In this document: piece by piece, positions 1 through 6,577 of the stretch | Position numbering within the stretch: position 1 is the first letter of the stretch | Layout: every line of letters starts with the position of its first letter | DNA from: RGIG1959 sp051877215 | GTDB lineage: Bacteria; Bacillota; Clostridia; Oscillospirales; Acutalibacteraceae | DNA length: 13,786 nucleotides | Assembly (NCBI GenBank): GCA_051877215.1 | Contig: JBJEIR010000104.1 | Span: 1-13,786 of the forward strand | Direction: 5' to 3' | Translations under genes and position numbers: made by a program | The notes under the pieces: model-generated | What the model was told of the DNA's origin: nothing | Database searches by the model: none | The model's input: only the letters and a program-made list of their open reading frames with translations

Positions 1-67
1 TCATCACACCTTCAATCAACGCCTGTCCTCCGATGGAGGTTTTCTTTTCCTGCTTTTGTTTGCTCAT
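1..67 (-). CDS. YqhQ/DUF1385 family protein, N-terminal fragment
   Basis: The first 22 codons of a gene that runs off the left edge. The ATG is at 67-65 and is preceded on the minus strand by GGAAAGGA about 8 bases upstream. After a lysine-rich start the peptide reads IGGQALIEGVM, which I recognise as the conserved N-terminal signature of the DUF1385 (YqhQ-like) membrane proteins of Bacillota; the motif normally continues with an M-R/G-P segment that lies outside the window. The molecular role of the family is not established. In many Clostridia this gene lies just before prmC and prfA, so those genes may follow to the left. The start is 38 bases after the histidine kinase stop, so it is probably the last visible gene of the same minus-strand operon. 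Too little is present to judge intactness. Confidence 0.8.
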   Translation of the reverse strand, partial: MSKQKQEKKTSIGGQALIEGVM

Positions 68-105
68 GATCTATATTCCTTTCCGGGACAAAAGTCGCAT
101 GTTGT

Positions 106-1536
106 TCATACCGATCGCTGCGCATCCGCACCGGTCTGTTTGGCAACCGGCAGACGGATGGTAACGGTCGTTCCGACGCCCTCTTCGCTCTGAATCTCCA
201 AAGAACCGTGATGCCGATTGACAATTTCCTCCGCGAGCGCCAATCCGATGCCGGACCCCGGCCGAGTCGGATTGGCACGGAAAAATCGTTCCTTAACATG
301 CGGCAGCGCTTCGGCGGATATGCCGACGCCGTCGTCACTGATAATAATTTTAATGATTGACCCGATCAAGCGGGCCTCCACATGCACCGTACCGCCGGGA
401 TTGGAGTATTTGATGGCATTATCCATCACATTGATAAATACCTGCTTGAGCCGATCGGGATCTCCCATAATCGGCGGCAGATGAATACATTCGATATACT
501 CGACATCGATGCCTTCCCGCGCCGCGCGTTCACGGAACAACAGCACCGTTTCTTCCAGCTCGGCCAAGACATCCATCTGAACCGTGCGCATCTCCAGTCG
601 CCCGCTCTGCAAGCGGGAAAAATCAAGCAGCTCTTCGACAATACCCGAAAGGCGGATGGCCTCATTGGAAATCACCTGTAAGCCCTTTTGCATAATTTCC
701 TTATCATTTCCGCCGCTTTGGCGCAGTGTCTCACTCCAGCCGGTAATGGCCGTCAGAGGCGTACGCAATTCATGCGATACGGAGCTGATGAATTCATTTT
801 TCATTTTTTCGCCCTTAGAAATCTCTTCCGCCATATAATTGATGGTGTCGGCGAGATCGCCGATCTCGTCATCATATTTTTTCTTGATGCGGGCATCATA
901 GTCGCCCATGGCGATGGTGTGAGCCGTTTTACCGATTTCTTTCAGCGGGTTGACAATGGAACTGACAAAATAAGAGCTCGAGAGCATCAGGAAAATAATC
1001 AGCAAAATACCGATGATGATCATGACGGCAACCCATGTAAGGATCTGCCGATCAACCAGTGAAAGAGAGGTCACATAGCGCACGGCGCCGTATACCTTGC
1101 CGTCAACACCGGAGATAATCGTGCTGACAGCCATGATGTTCTCTCCGGATTCGCTGTACCCTTGCCACATGGCACGGTGATCCGCTTCCGCCAATGCCTG
1201 CGCATAGTCGGGAGCGCTCGTCACAGCCGGAGCAAAACCGGTAGAGGACAAGAAGACCAGCCCGTCCGCATTGACGATCTGCAGCTCCGTCGTTTCATTG
1301 TCCGTAAAGCTCTCTACGATATCACGGGCTGTCGATTCAAAATCAAAATCCGTCTCGCTGGCATATTGTGAAAACAATTCGGAGAGAGAAGAGGCACGGT
1401 TGGAAAGGAGGGTCTCCACATTTTGATAGCAATATGTACGCAGCATCAAGGCAAAGGCAAATTCAAAAACGATGAGCAAAATCGCAATCACGCCAAAGCC
1501 GTTGACCAGCCAGCGGCGGGTAATTCCTTTTTTCAA
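106..1536 (-). CDS. Membrane sensor histidine kinase (HAMP, HisKA, HATPase)
   Basis: A 476-residue sensor kinase that should autophosphorylate on histidine and pass the phosphate to the response regulator encoded just upstream. Order: TM helix at about 10-33; extracellular sensor of about 130 residues (34-165) with a PAS/Cache-like stretch (LQIVNADG near 85-92); second TM helix at about 166-190; HAMP linker about 190-242; HisKA with phospho-acceptor H255 in SHELRTP; catalytic ATPase domain with N box (N369, N373), G1 box DDGVGIS at 401-407, F box ERFFR at 416-420 and G2 box GSGIGLAL at 427-434. All catalytic motifs are present. The start is TTG at 1536-1534, chosen because AAAGGAGGG sits 9 bases upstream. 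Stop TGA is at 108-106. The closest well-known architecture is the PhoR/WalK type, but without a cytoplasmic PAS domain. The signal sensed cannot be read from the sequence. Confidence 0.95.
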   Translation of the reverse strand: MKKGITRRWLVNGFGVIAILLIVFEFAFALMLRTYCYQNVETLLSNRASSLSELFSQYASETDFDFESTARDIVESFTDNETTELQIVNADGLVFLSSTGFAPAVTSAPDYAQALAEADHRAMWQGYSESGENIMAVSTIISGVDGKVYGAVRYVTSLSLVDRQILTWVAVMIIIGILLIIFLMLSSSYFVSSIVNPLKEIGKTAHTIAMGDYDARIKKKYDDEIGDLADTINYMAEEISKGEKMKNEFISSVSHELRTPLTAITGWSETLRQSGGNDKEIMQKGLQVISNEAIRLSGIVEELLDFSRLQSGRLEMRTVQMDVLAELEETVLLFRERAAREGIDVEYIECIHLPPIMGDPDRLKQVFINVMDNAIKYSNPGGTVHVEARLIGSIIKIIISDDGVGISAEALPHVKERFFRANPTRPGSGIGLALAEEIVNRHHGSLEIQSEEGVGTTVTIRLPVAKQTGADAQRSV

Positions 1537-1545
1537 GCGCCTACT

Positions 1546-1554
1546 CCCTCCTTT
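1546..1554 (-). promoter_or_regulatory. Ribosome binding site deciding a TTG start
   Basis: On the minus strand this reads AAAGGAGGG, followed by 9 bases and then TTG AAA AAA. There is no ATG or GTG at this spacing, and the N-terminal TM helix of the kinase begins directly after, so the non-ATG start is well supported. Confidence 0.8.
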
Positions 1555-1583
1555 CCCGAAAGCTGTTTATCGACGCCGCCGTA

Positions 1584-2285
1584 TCAGGCGTTCCAGCGAT
1601 AGCCGAGTCCCCAAACCGTCATGATATGTTCGGGGCTCGACGGATTGGTTTCGATCTTCATGCGCAAGCGCCGAATATTGACATCCACAATTTTTTCCTC
1701 GCCGTAATAATCCTCGCCCCACACGCGATGCAGAATATCGGTGCGGCTCAGCGGCTTGCCGGGATTGGTGAAGAAATACTCAATAATTTGAAACTCGAGC
1801 TGTGTCAGCTCCACGGGAACGCCGTCCTTCAAAAGCGTGCGGCTGCGCAGATTCAAAACAAAATCGCCCTGCTTGATCTCCTCGAGATACTGCACCTCCG
1901 AGCGCTGCCTTGCGGCATCCACTCGCCGATAAAGCGCGTCGATTCGCGCCACCAGCTCAGACGGGCTGAACGGCTTTGTAACATAATCGTCGGCGCCAAT
2001 CATGAGCCCGCCCACCTTTTCCATTTCCTGCGTGCGGGCCGTCAGCATAATGATTCCCATCGAATCGCTGCGCTGCCGCAAGCTGCGGCAAACGGCAAAG
2101 CCGTCCATTCCGGGCAGCATGATATCGAGAAGGGCAATATCCGGTTTCTCCTCGGCGCGGTCATATCGCTGAATCGCTTCCTCTCCCGAATCGGCTTCTA
2201 TCACTTCATACCCCGCGCGATGCAGATTGATCACAACAAATTCACGGATGGAAACCTCGTCTTCACATACCAAAATCCGTTTCAT
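1584..2285 (-). CDS. OmpR/PhoB-family response regulator
   Basis: A 233-residue two-domain transcription factor, the natural partner of the adjacent kinase (its stop is 47 bases from the kinase start). Receiver domain 1-120: acidic pocket E8/D9 (LVCEDE), phospho-acceptor D54 in LLDIMLPGMDG, switch T82 in MLTAR, and K104 in DYVTKPF. C-terminal winged helix about 136-233: LTQLEF at 160-165, a recognition-helix region near 196-212 (EEKIVDVNIRRLR), and the wing ending in VWGLGYRW. Length and motifs are fully typical. I chose ATG 2285-2283, which begins MKRILVCEDE, over a TTG eight codons upstream at 2309, because the family starts exactly here and an AAAGGCGAGAG stretch lies upstream. It is translated 39 bases after the lipoprotein stop, consistent with one transcript. 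Confidence 0.95.
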   Translation of the reverse strand: MKRILVCEDEVSIREFVVINLHRAGYEVIEADSGEEAIQRYDRAEEKPDIALLDIMLPGMDGFAVCRSLRQRSDSMGIIMLTARTQEMEKVGGLMIGADDYVTKPFSPSELVARIDALYRRVDAARQRSEVQYLEEIKQGDFVLNLRSRTLLKDGVPVELTQLEFQIIEYFFTNPGKPLSRTDILHRVWGEDYYGEEKIVDVNIRRLRMKIETNPSSPEHIMTVWGLGYRWNA

Positions 2286-2324
2286 CAGATTCTCTCGCCT
2301 TTCTGTCAAAAAGTCCGTTCAAAT

Positions 2325-3677
2325 TCACTCTATCGTACAGATTGTAAACAGGTTTCTGAGCTGCTCCATCGTCGGCTCCAGCGGACAGGTCTTGTCGTAC
2401 CAAACCTCATATTGCGTCGTACCGTCAGATGCCATAAAGATATACTCTTCTCCGTCCGGCACATCGGATTGATTGCCGGAAAGCGTTTTCAGCTTCAAAA
2501 ACGCCCCGCCGATCACCCCGTTATCCACATATCTCAGCGTCATGCGACGCGCGTCCGCATCATAAGAAGCGGTGACCTTGCCGATCCACTCTTCGGGAAT
2601 GGTCAGATAATAGCCGTCCGTCACATTCATAATATTGGTCAGCTTGTTTTCTTCTCTCGTCTCGTCGTAGTTCCAGCCGTACCATTCGGTCAGCCACAGC
2701 TTCATTTCCTCTGTCGGGGTCTTTTCATAGCCCGGCATACGGAAGGAGCGGGGCCATTCGATTTGTCCGTCGTCATCAATATCCGTACTGGGCAGTCCGG
2801 ATTCTCTCACAGAAAGGGTCGTAATATTCTCTGCCGGATCATACAGCGGTGTTGTCAGCTGCTTTCCGTCCCAAAGAATCAGCTCGGTGATCATCGTAGA
2901 GCTATCCTTCGTACAATCCTGAAATACAGCACGAACATGATCCTCGACGGTGCAGATGGTATACTTTCCGAATTCCCGAATCTGTCCGTCAAGCGCGGCA
3001 CTGCCTTTTTCCGCAATCGTGTCATCTTTCATGGAAAGCAGACGCACCGTGGATTTCTGCTCTGTCGCATTCAATCGGAACAGCAGCAGATCGTCACAGC
3101 GGTCATCCGTAATGGCGCCGACAATCATATTGGTATAGGTATCGGTATAGCGTTCGACAAAGCGCTGTTCTTCAAGTGTATACACCATCAAGCGGCGATC
3201 CCGCGTGTTGTACATGCTGAATCCGGCAAACAGCTCCGGGCATCCGTCTCCGTTAAGATCGCCGAATGCAATGCGCTCGATTTCGGTCGCCAAGCCCTCT
3301 ATATCATCCACACAGAGCCATATTTCCCCCGTTTTTTTGAGCAAAACAATATGTGTGTTGGTCTCCTCCGGGTGCATGGCATAAAAAGCAAGCGCCTCGT
3401 CCTGCCCGTCGCCGTCCATATCCTTAAATACAAACGCCGAGCGATAGTCGCCCATTTTCGGATACTTCAATATATAGGAAGCGGCCGACGCGGCTGCATC
3501 GGGCTGCATATTCTGCGCATAGATATACTCCTCAAGCGCCTCCTGAACCGCACTCTGTTCGCCGGCGGCGTGCGGTGCGCGCATCTGCGTGCTCATATCC
3601 AGATTGACAAAGGAGCAAGAAGAAAAGCACAAAACCATCGCCGCTGCCGCCAAAGCGGCCGCTATCCGCCGTTTCAT
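2325..3677 (-). CDS. Lipoprotein with FG-GAP/VCBS-like DxDxDG repeats
   Basis: A 450-residue predicted surface lipoprotein. The N-terminus is a short basic segment (MKRR), a hydrophobic alanine-rich helix and a lipobox FSSC with the lipidated cysteine at residue 21. The body carries acidic loop repeats: DMDGDGQDE at 86-94 and DLNGDGCPE at 140-148, each flanked by short hydrophobic strands, a degenerate copy ITDDRCDDL at 189-197, and DIDDDGQIE at 299-307. This pattern is typical of FG-GAP/VCBS beta-propeller blades that hold calcium in DxDxDG loops. The C-terminal ~110 residues are a separate region I do not recognise. Start ATG 3677-3675 has AAAGGAGGCG upstream. It is the first gene after a consensus promoter and precedes the response regulator by 39 bases, so it may be an accessory sensor or a regulated partner of the kinase; that role is inference. 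I cannot give a gene name. Confidence 0.85.
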   Translation of the reverse strand: MKRRIAAALAAAAMVLCFSSCSFVNLDMSTQMRAPHAAGEQSAVQEALEEYIYAQNMQPDAAASAASYILKYPKMGDYRSAFVFKDMDGDGQDEALAFYAMHPEETNTHIVLLKKTGEIWLCVDDIEGLATEIERIAFGDLNGDGCPELFAGFSMYNTRDRRLMVYTLEEQRFVERYTDTYTNMIVGAITDDRCDDLLLFRLNATEQKSTVRLLSMKDDTIAEKGSAALDGQIREFGKYTICTVEDHVRAVFQDCTKDSSTMITELILWDGKQLTTPLYDPAENITTLSVRESGLPSTDIDDDGQIEWPRSFRMPGYEKTPTEEMKLWLTEWYGWNYDETREENKLTNIMNVTDGYYLTIPEEWIGKVTASYDADARRMTLRYVDNGVIGGAFLKLKTLSGNQSDVPDGEEYIFMASDGTTQYEVWYDKTCPLEPTMEQLRNLFTICTIE

Positions 3678-3731
3678 CGCACATCGCCTCCTTTTTTCAA
3701 GATTTAAATCCCCTATTTTACAGATGAGTTA

Positions 3732-3760
3732 AGTATATCCTCTTTCACTTTCCGTGTCAA
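3732..3760 (-). promoter_or_regulatory. Sigma-A promoter of the lipoprotein/two-component operon
   Basis: On the minus strand: TTGACA (3760-3755, perfect -35), a 17-base spacer, and TATACT (3737-3732, 5 of 6 for -10). Transcription would start near 3725, about 48 bases before the lipoprotein ATG. This is the strongest promoter match on the minus strand in the window. Confidence 0.85.
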
Positions 3761-3874
3761 GCAAACAGTATCGCATTTCGTTTCTTCTTTTATATGGTTT
3801 TTTCCTCTGTTTTAAGCAAAGCGGTTTATATTTTTTTATAAAACGCGACCCTGCAAAAAATGTTTAAAAAATGC

Positions 3875-3903
3875 TTGCATTTTCACAAAACATCTGATAG
3901 AAT
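3875..3903 (+). promoter_or_regulatory. Promoter of rpmB
   Basis: TTGCAT (3875-3880), a 17-base spacer and TAGAAT (3898-3903, 5 of 6 for -10), preceded by A/T-rich tracts that could act as an UP element. The start would be near 3910, giving a leader of about 40 bases that contains AAGGAGGTG 8 bases before the rpmB ATG. The 114 bases between this -35 and the divergent one hold no gene; they are AT-rich and contain one inverted repeat at 3821-3846. Confidence 0.7.
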
Positions 3904-3950
3904 AATACCGTTGTTTGTCTTTATGAGTCTTTGAAGGAGGTGCAGATTCA

Positions 3951-4139
3951 ATGGCAAAATGTGATTTCTGCGGCAAAAGCGTTACATTCGGCATCCGTGT
4001 ATCCCACTCTCACAGACGGACCAACCGCGCCTGGAAGCCCAATATCAAGCGCGTCAAGGCTGTGGTGAACGGTTCCCCGAAGAGGGTTTACGCCTGCACC
4101 CGTTGCCTGCGTTCCGGCAAGGTCACCCGTGCGGTGTAA
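3951..4139 (+). CDS. rpmB: 50S ribosomal protein L28
   Basis: A 62-residue basic protein of the large ribosomal subunit. It begins MAKCDFCGK and carries the family signature SHSHRRTNRAWKPN at residues 18-31, followed by VYACTRCLRSGKV near the end. Two CxxC pairs (C4/C7 and C49/C52) make this the zinc-binding (C+) form of L28; some bacteria carry a cysteine-free form instead, usually linked to zinc-limitation control. Length is as expected. It stands alone with its own promoter, a near-perfect Shine-Dalgarno sequence and a following terminator, so it is a single-gene transcript. Confidence 0.98.
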   Translation: MAKCDFCGKSVTFGIRVSHSHRRTNRAWKPNIKRVKAVVNGSPKRVYACTRCLRSGKVTRAV

Positions 4140-4163
4140 TATAGCGCTGATACTGTGATTGGT

Positions 4164-4200
4164 AAAGAACCGACTGTGTTTTCACGGCCGGTTCTTTTTC
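4164..4200 (+). terminator. Intrinsic terminator after rpmB
   Basis: AAAGAACCG (4164-4172) pairs with CGGTTCTTT (4189-4197), continuing into a T-rich run. A small inner GTG/CAC stem around TTTT can form inside the loop. It lies 24 bases after the rpmB stop. Confidence 0.85.
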
Positions 4201-4242
4201 GCTGCTTTTTTACGCGACCCGAAAAAATTTGTTTTAAAAAGC

Positions 4243-4310
4243 CCTGTCGGCGTTTTTACCGGACATCCGACCCCTTTCCTCGCGTCGGCAGCAGCGCAAA
4301 GTCCGACAGG
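4243..4310. repeat. Nested inverted repeats between rpmB and ppa
   Basis: An outer pair CCTGTCGG (4243-4250) and CCGACAGG (4303-4310) is a perfect 8-base inverted repeat, and inside it CCGAC (4267-4271) pairs with GTCGG (4284-4288). GTCGG/CCGAC therefore occurs four times in 68 bases. It lies downstream of the rpmB terminator and just upstream of the ppa promoter. It could be a regulator binding site, a structured RNA or a backup terminator remnant; the sequence does not decide. Confidence 0.5.
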
Positions 4311-4325
4311 AGACAAGAATATCCC

Positions 4326-4354
4326 TTGATAAATCGGGCAAGGAATTATATAAT
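4326..4354 (+). promoter_or_regulatory. Sigma-A promoter of ppa-pncB
   Basis: TTGATA (4326-4331, 5 of 6), a 17-base spacer and TATAAT (4349-4354, perfect). Transcription should begin near 4361, leaving a leader of about 38 bases with AAAGGA 10 bases before the ppa ATG. Confidence 0.88.
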
Positions 4355-4398
4355 AGAATCGGACAGTGAAAAACCAAAACAGAAAGGACCTCATATAT

Positions 4399-4941
4399 AT
4401 GAATATTTGGCACGATATTTCGGAAAAATGGATCACGCCCGACAGCTTCACCGCTGTAATTGAAATTCCAAAGGGTGGGAAAAATAAATATGAAATGGAT
4501 AAGGAGACCGGGCTTTTGCGGCTTGACCGCGTGCTGTATACCGCCACCCATTATCCCGCCAATTACGGCTTTATCCCCCGCACCTATGCCGACGACGGCG
4601 ATCCGCTCGATGTGCTGGTGCTTTGCCAGGAATCCATCGTTCCGATGACGCTGGTGCAATGCTATCCCATCGGCGTAATCAAAATGGTGGACAGCAAGGC
4701 GGTCGATGAAAAAATCATTGCCGTTCCGCTTAAAGACCCCTCCCTTTCCTGTTATCAGGATATTTCGGAGCTTCCCATTCACACCATGGAAGAGATCCAG
4801 CACTTTTTTACCGTTTACAAAAATTTGGAGCACGATAAGGAAACAAAGGTAGAAGCCGCTCAGGGACGCGAGGAAGCGCTCAAAATCATTTCCCACTGCA
4901 TGGAGGAATATCGTCTTCATTTTTGCGGAAAGCGATTATAA
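4399..4941 (+). CDS. ppa: Inorganic pyrophosphatase, family I
   Basis: A 180-residue cytoplasmic enzyme that hydrolyses pyrophosphate to two phosphates using Mg2+, pulling biosynthetic reactions forward. The family signature DDGDPLDVLVL sits at residues 65-75. Other residues match the known active-site set of bacterial family I enzymes: E22, K30, E32, R44, Y56, D66, D68, D71, D98, D103, K105, and Y140/K141 in YKNLE. I chose ATG 4399 (MNIWHDIS); an in-frame GTG at 4366 would lie almost at the predicted transcription start and upstream of the ribosome binding site. Many Clostridia use membrane or family II (DHH) pyrophosphatases, so a soluble family I enzyme here is unremarkable but worth noting. 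pncB follows after 35 bases, and its reaction releases pyrophosphate, giving a clear functional reason for the pairing. Confidence 0.96.
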   Translation: MNIWHDISEKWITPDSFTAVIEIPKGGKNKYEMDKETGLLRLDRVLYTATHYPANYGFIPRTYADDGDPLDVLVLCQESIVPMTLVQCYPIGVIKMVDSKAVDEKIIAVPLKDPSLSCYQDISELPIHTMEEIQHFFTVYKNLEHDKETKVEAAQGREEALKIISHCMEEYRLHFCGKRL

Positions 4942-4976
4942 GCTGTCAACTCTATTTATAAAAGGAGCCTTTTCAA

Positions 4977-6425
4977 ATGGATCGCAACCGACTGACAATG
5001 CTGACCGACTTTTATGAAATCACAATGGCCAACGGCTATTTGGAGAACGGACTTGCCGATCAGATCACCTATTTTGATATGTTTTTCCGCCGCGTTCCCG
5101 ACGGCGGCGGCTTTGCCATCATGGCGGGCGTTGAACAGATGCTCGAGTATCTGTCCTCTCTCTCTTTTTCGGAAAGCGATATTGCGTATCTGCGCCAATG
5201 CGGCATTTTCAGCGAAGCTTTTTTGGATTATCTAAAGCATTTTCACTTTTGCTGTGATGTTTGGGCTGTTCCCGAGGGCACGCCGATCTTTCCGTATGAG
5301 CCCATTGTGACCGTTCGCGGCCCCGCCATTCAGGCGCAGTTTATCGAGACCATGATTTTGCTTTCCGTCAATCATCAATCGTTGATCGCCACCAAGGCAA
5401 ACCGCATCGTACGCGCGGCGCAGGGACGCGCCGTGATGGAATTCGGTTCCAGACGGGCGCAGGGGTATGACGGCGCGGTCTACGGAGCGCGCGCCGCATA
5501 CATCGGCGGCTGTGTCGGCACGGCGTGTGCTATGTGCGGCAGTGAACTCGGTATTCCCGCTCTCGGCACCATGGCTCACAGCTGGGTCCAGCTTTTCGAC
5601 AGCGAATTGGACGCCTTTAAGGCGTATGCCCGCATTTATCCGAAGGATTGCACGCTTCTCGTAGACACCTATGATACGCTTCATTCCGGCATTCCCAACG
5701 CCATCAAAGCCTTTGACGAGGTACTGCGGCCGCTCGGCTTCCGGCCGAAGGGCATTCGCATCGACTCGGGCGACATCACCTATCTCTCGAAAAAAGCGCG
5801 TAAAATGCTCGACGAGCACGGCTACACCGACTGCCGTATCACCGCTTCCAATTCACTTGACGAATACATCATCCGTGACATGATTATGCAGGGTGCCTGT
5901 GTCGACAGCTTCGGCGTGGGCGAGCGCCTGATCACCGCCGCCAGCGACCCGGTATTCGGAGGCGTTTACAAGCTGTCCGCCGTAGAGAAAAACGGCAGCA
6001 TTGTTCCGCGCATCAAAATCAGCGAAAATGTTTCCAAAATCACCAATCCCTGCTTTAAAAAGCTGTGGCGCTTGTATGACAACGAAAGCGGAAAAGCGAT
6101 TGCCGATGTGATCACCCTTCACGATGAGGTGATTGAGGACGGCAAACCCTATCAGCTTTTTGATCCCGAGCACATTTGGAAGCGCAAAACCGTAACCGAT
6201 TTTCACGCGAAACCTCTGCAGGAGCGCATGTTTGAAGACGGACGGCGCGTCTATCGCTCTCCCTCTGTCGAGGAAATCCGTGCGTTCTGTTCCGCACAGC
6301 TCGACACGATTTGGGACGAGGTCAAGCGCTTTGAAAATCCGCACAAATATTATGTCGATCTTTCTCAGCCTCTTTGGGATGAAAAGCAGCGTCTGCTCTG
6401 CGAAGCGCATCCTGTTGACAATTGA
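4977..6425 (+). CDS. pncB: Nicotinate phosphoribosyltransferase
   Basis: A 482-residue cytoplasmic enzyme of the Preiss-Handler NAD salvage pathway: nicotinate + PRPP + ATP gives nicotinate mononucleotide + PPi + ADP + Pi. Recognisable segments are LTDFYEITMANGY (9-21), the substrate-site EFGSRRAQG (155-163), GTMAHSW with H201 as the expected phosphorylated histidine, the phosphate-binding RIDSGDI (261-267), ITASNSLDEY (288-297) and GVGERLIT (313-320). Length and motif order fit the longer Gram-positive form. The ATG follows AAAAGGAGCC at good spacing. It is second in an operon with ppa and is closed by two hairpins. Nothing looks truncated or transferred. Confidence 0.96.
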   Translation: MDRNRLTMLTDFYEITMANGYLENGLADQITYFDMFFRRVPDGGGFAIMAGVEQMLEYLSSLSFSESDIAYLRQCGIFSEAFLDYLKHFHFCCDVWAVPEGTPIFPYEPIVTVRGPAIQAQFIETMILLSVNHQSLIATKANRIVRAAQGRAVMEFGSRRAQGYDGAVYGARAAYIGGCVGTACAMCGSELGIPALGTMAHSWVQLFDSELDAFKAYARIYPKDCTLLVDTYDTLHSGIPNAIKAFDEVLRPLGFRPKGIRIDSGDITYLSKKARKMLDEHGYTDCRITASNSLDEYIIRDMIMQGACVDSFGVGERLITAASDPVFGGVYKLSAVEKNGSIVPRIKISENVSKITNPCFKKLWRLYDNESGKAIADVITLHDEVIEDGKPYQLFDPEHIWKRKTVTDFHAKPLQERMFEDGRRVYRSPSVEEIRAFCSAQLDTIWDEVKRFENPHKYYVDLSQPLWDEKQRLLCEAHPVDN

Positions 6426-6439
6426 CATTCTGACAATAT

Positions 6440-6465
6440 GCGGCATCGGCTGAGCCGCGATTTTT
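6440..6465 (+). terminator. Short hairpin plus T run after pncB
   Basis: GCGGC (6440-6444) can pair with GCCGC (6454-6458); an alternative is CGGC (6447-6450) with GCCG (6454-6457) over a three-base loop. GATTTTT follows directly. Weak alone, but placed right after the pncB stop and before a much stronger hairpin. Confidence 0.5.
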
Positions 6466-6468
6466 GCG

Positions 6469-6508
6469 CCCCCTGTATCGTTCCCTTTTTATACAGGGGG
6501 TCTTTTCC
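6469..6508 (+). terminator. Strong intrinsic terminator of ppa-pncB
   Basis: CCCCCTGTAT (6469-6478) and ATACAGGGGG (6491-6500) form a perfect 10-bp stem with a 12-base loop, followed by TCTTTTCC. Confidence 0.9.
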
Positions 6509-6577
6509 TTCAATTCAAAAGCGGCCGCGGCGATATGATCCGCCGATACCCATCCGAACCTGAAGGAGACAAAGCCT

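Noticed and set aside
106..2285. Possible Bce-type pairing of this two-component system with the FtsX-type transporter
   Set aside because: The genes are more than 7 kb apart on opposite strands with unrelated units between them, and the kinase has a large extracellular sensor, unlike the short intramembrane sensors of Bce kinases.
2286..2309. TTG start eight codons upstream of the response regulator ATG
   Set aside because: Receiver domains of this family begin at MKRILVCEDE, and the likely ribosome binding region lies within the extension.
1626..3707. A 693-codon open frame on the plus strand opposite the regulator and lipoprotein genes
   Set aside because: The minus strand carries clear domain motifs, lipobox and ribosome binding sites. 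The plus frame has low-complexity, histidine- and arginine-rich composition with no recognisable domain, and no ribosome binding site was apparent; it is a shadow of codon bias.
4366..4398. N-terminal extension of pyrophosphatase from GTG 4366
   Set aside because: It would start about five bases after the predicted transcription start, before the ribosome binding site, and adds residues not typical of the family.
4234..4920. A 228-codon frame antisense to ppa
   Set aside because: It overlaps the ppa promoter, the active-site coding region and the nested inverted repeat; no domain was recognisable.
6521..6545. GCGGCCGC palindrome and a short CGGCG/CGCCG hairpin before cca
   Set aside because: Arms are short and GC-only; such matches are expected by chance in this composition, and no T run or riboswitch-like structure follows.
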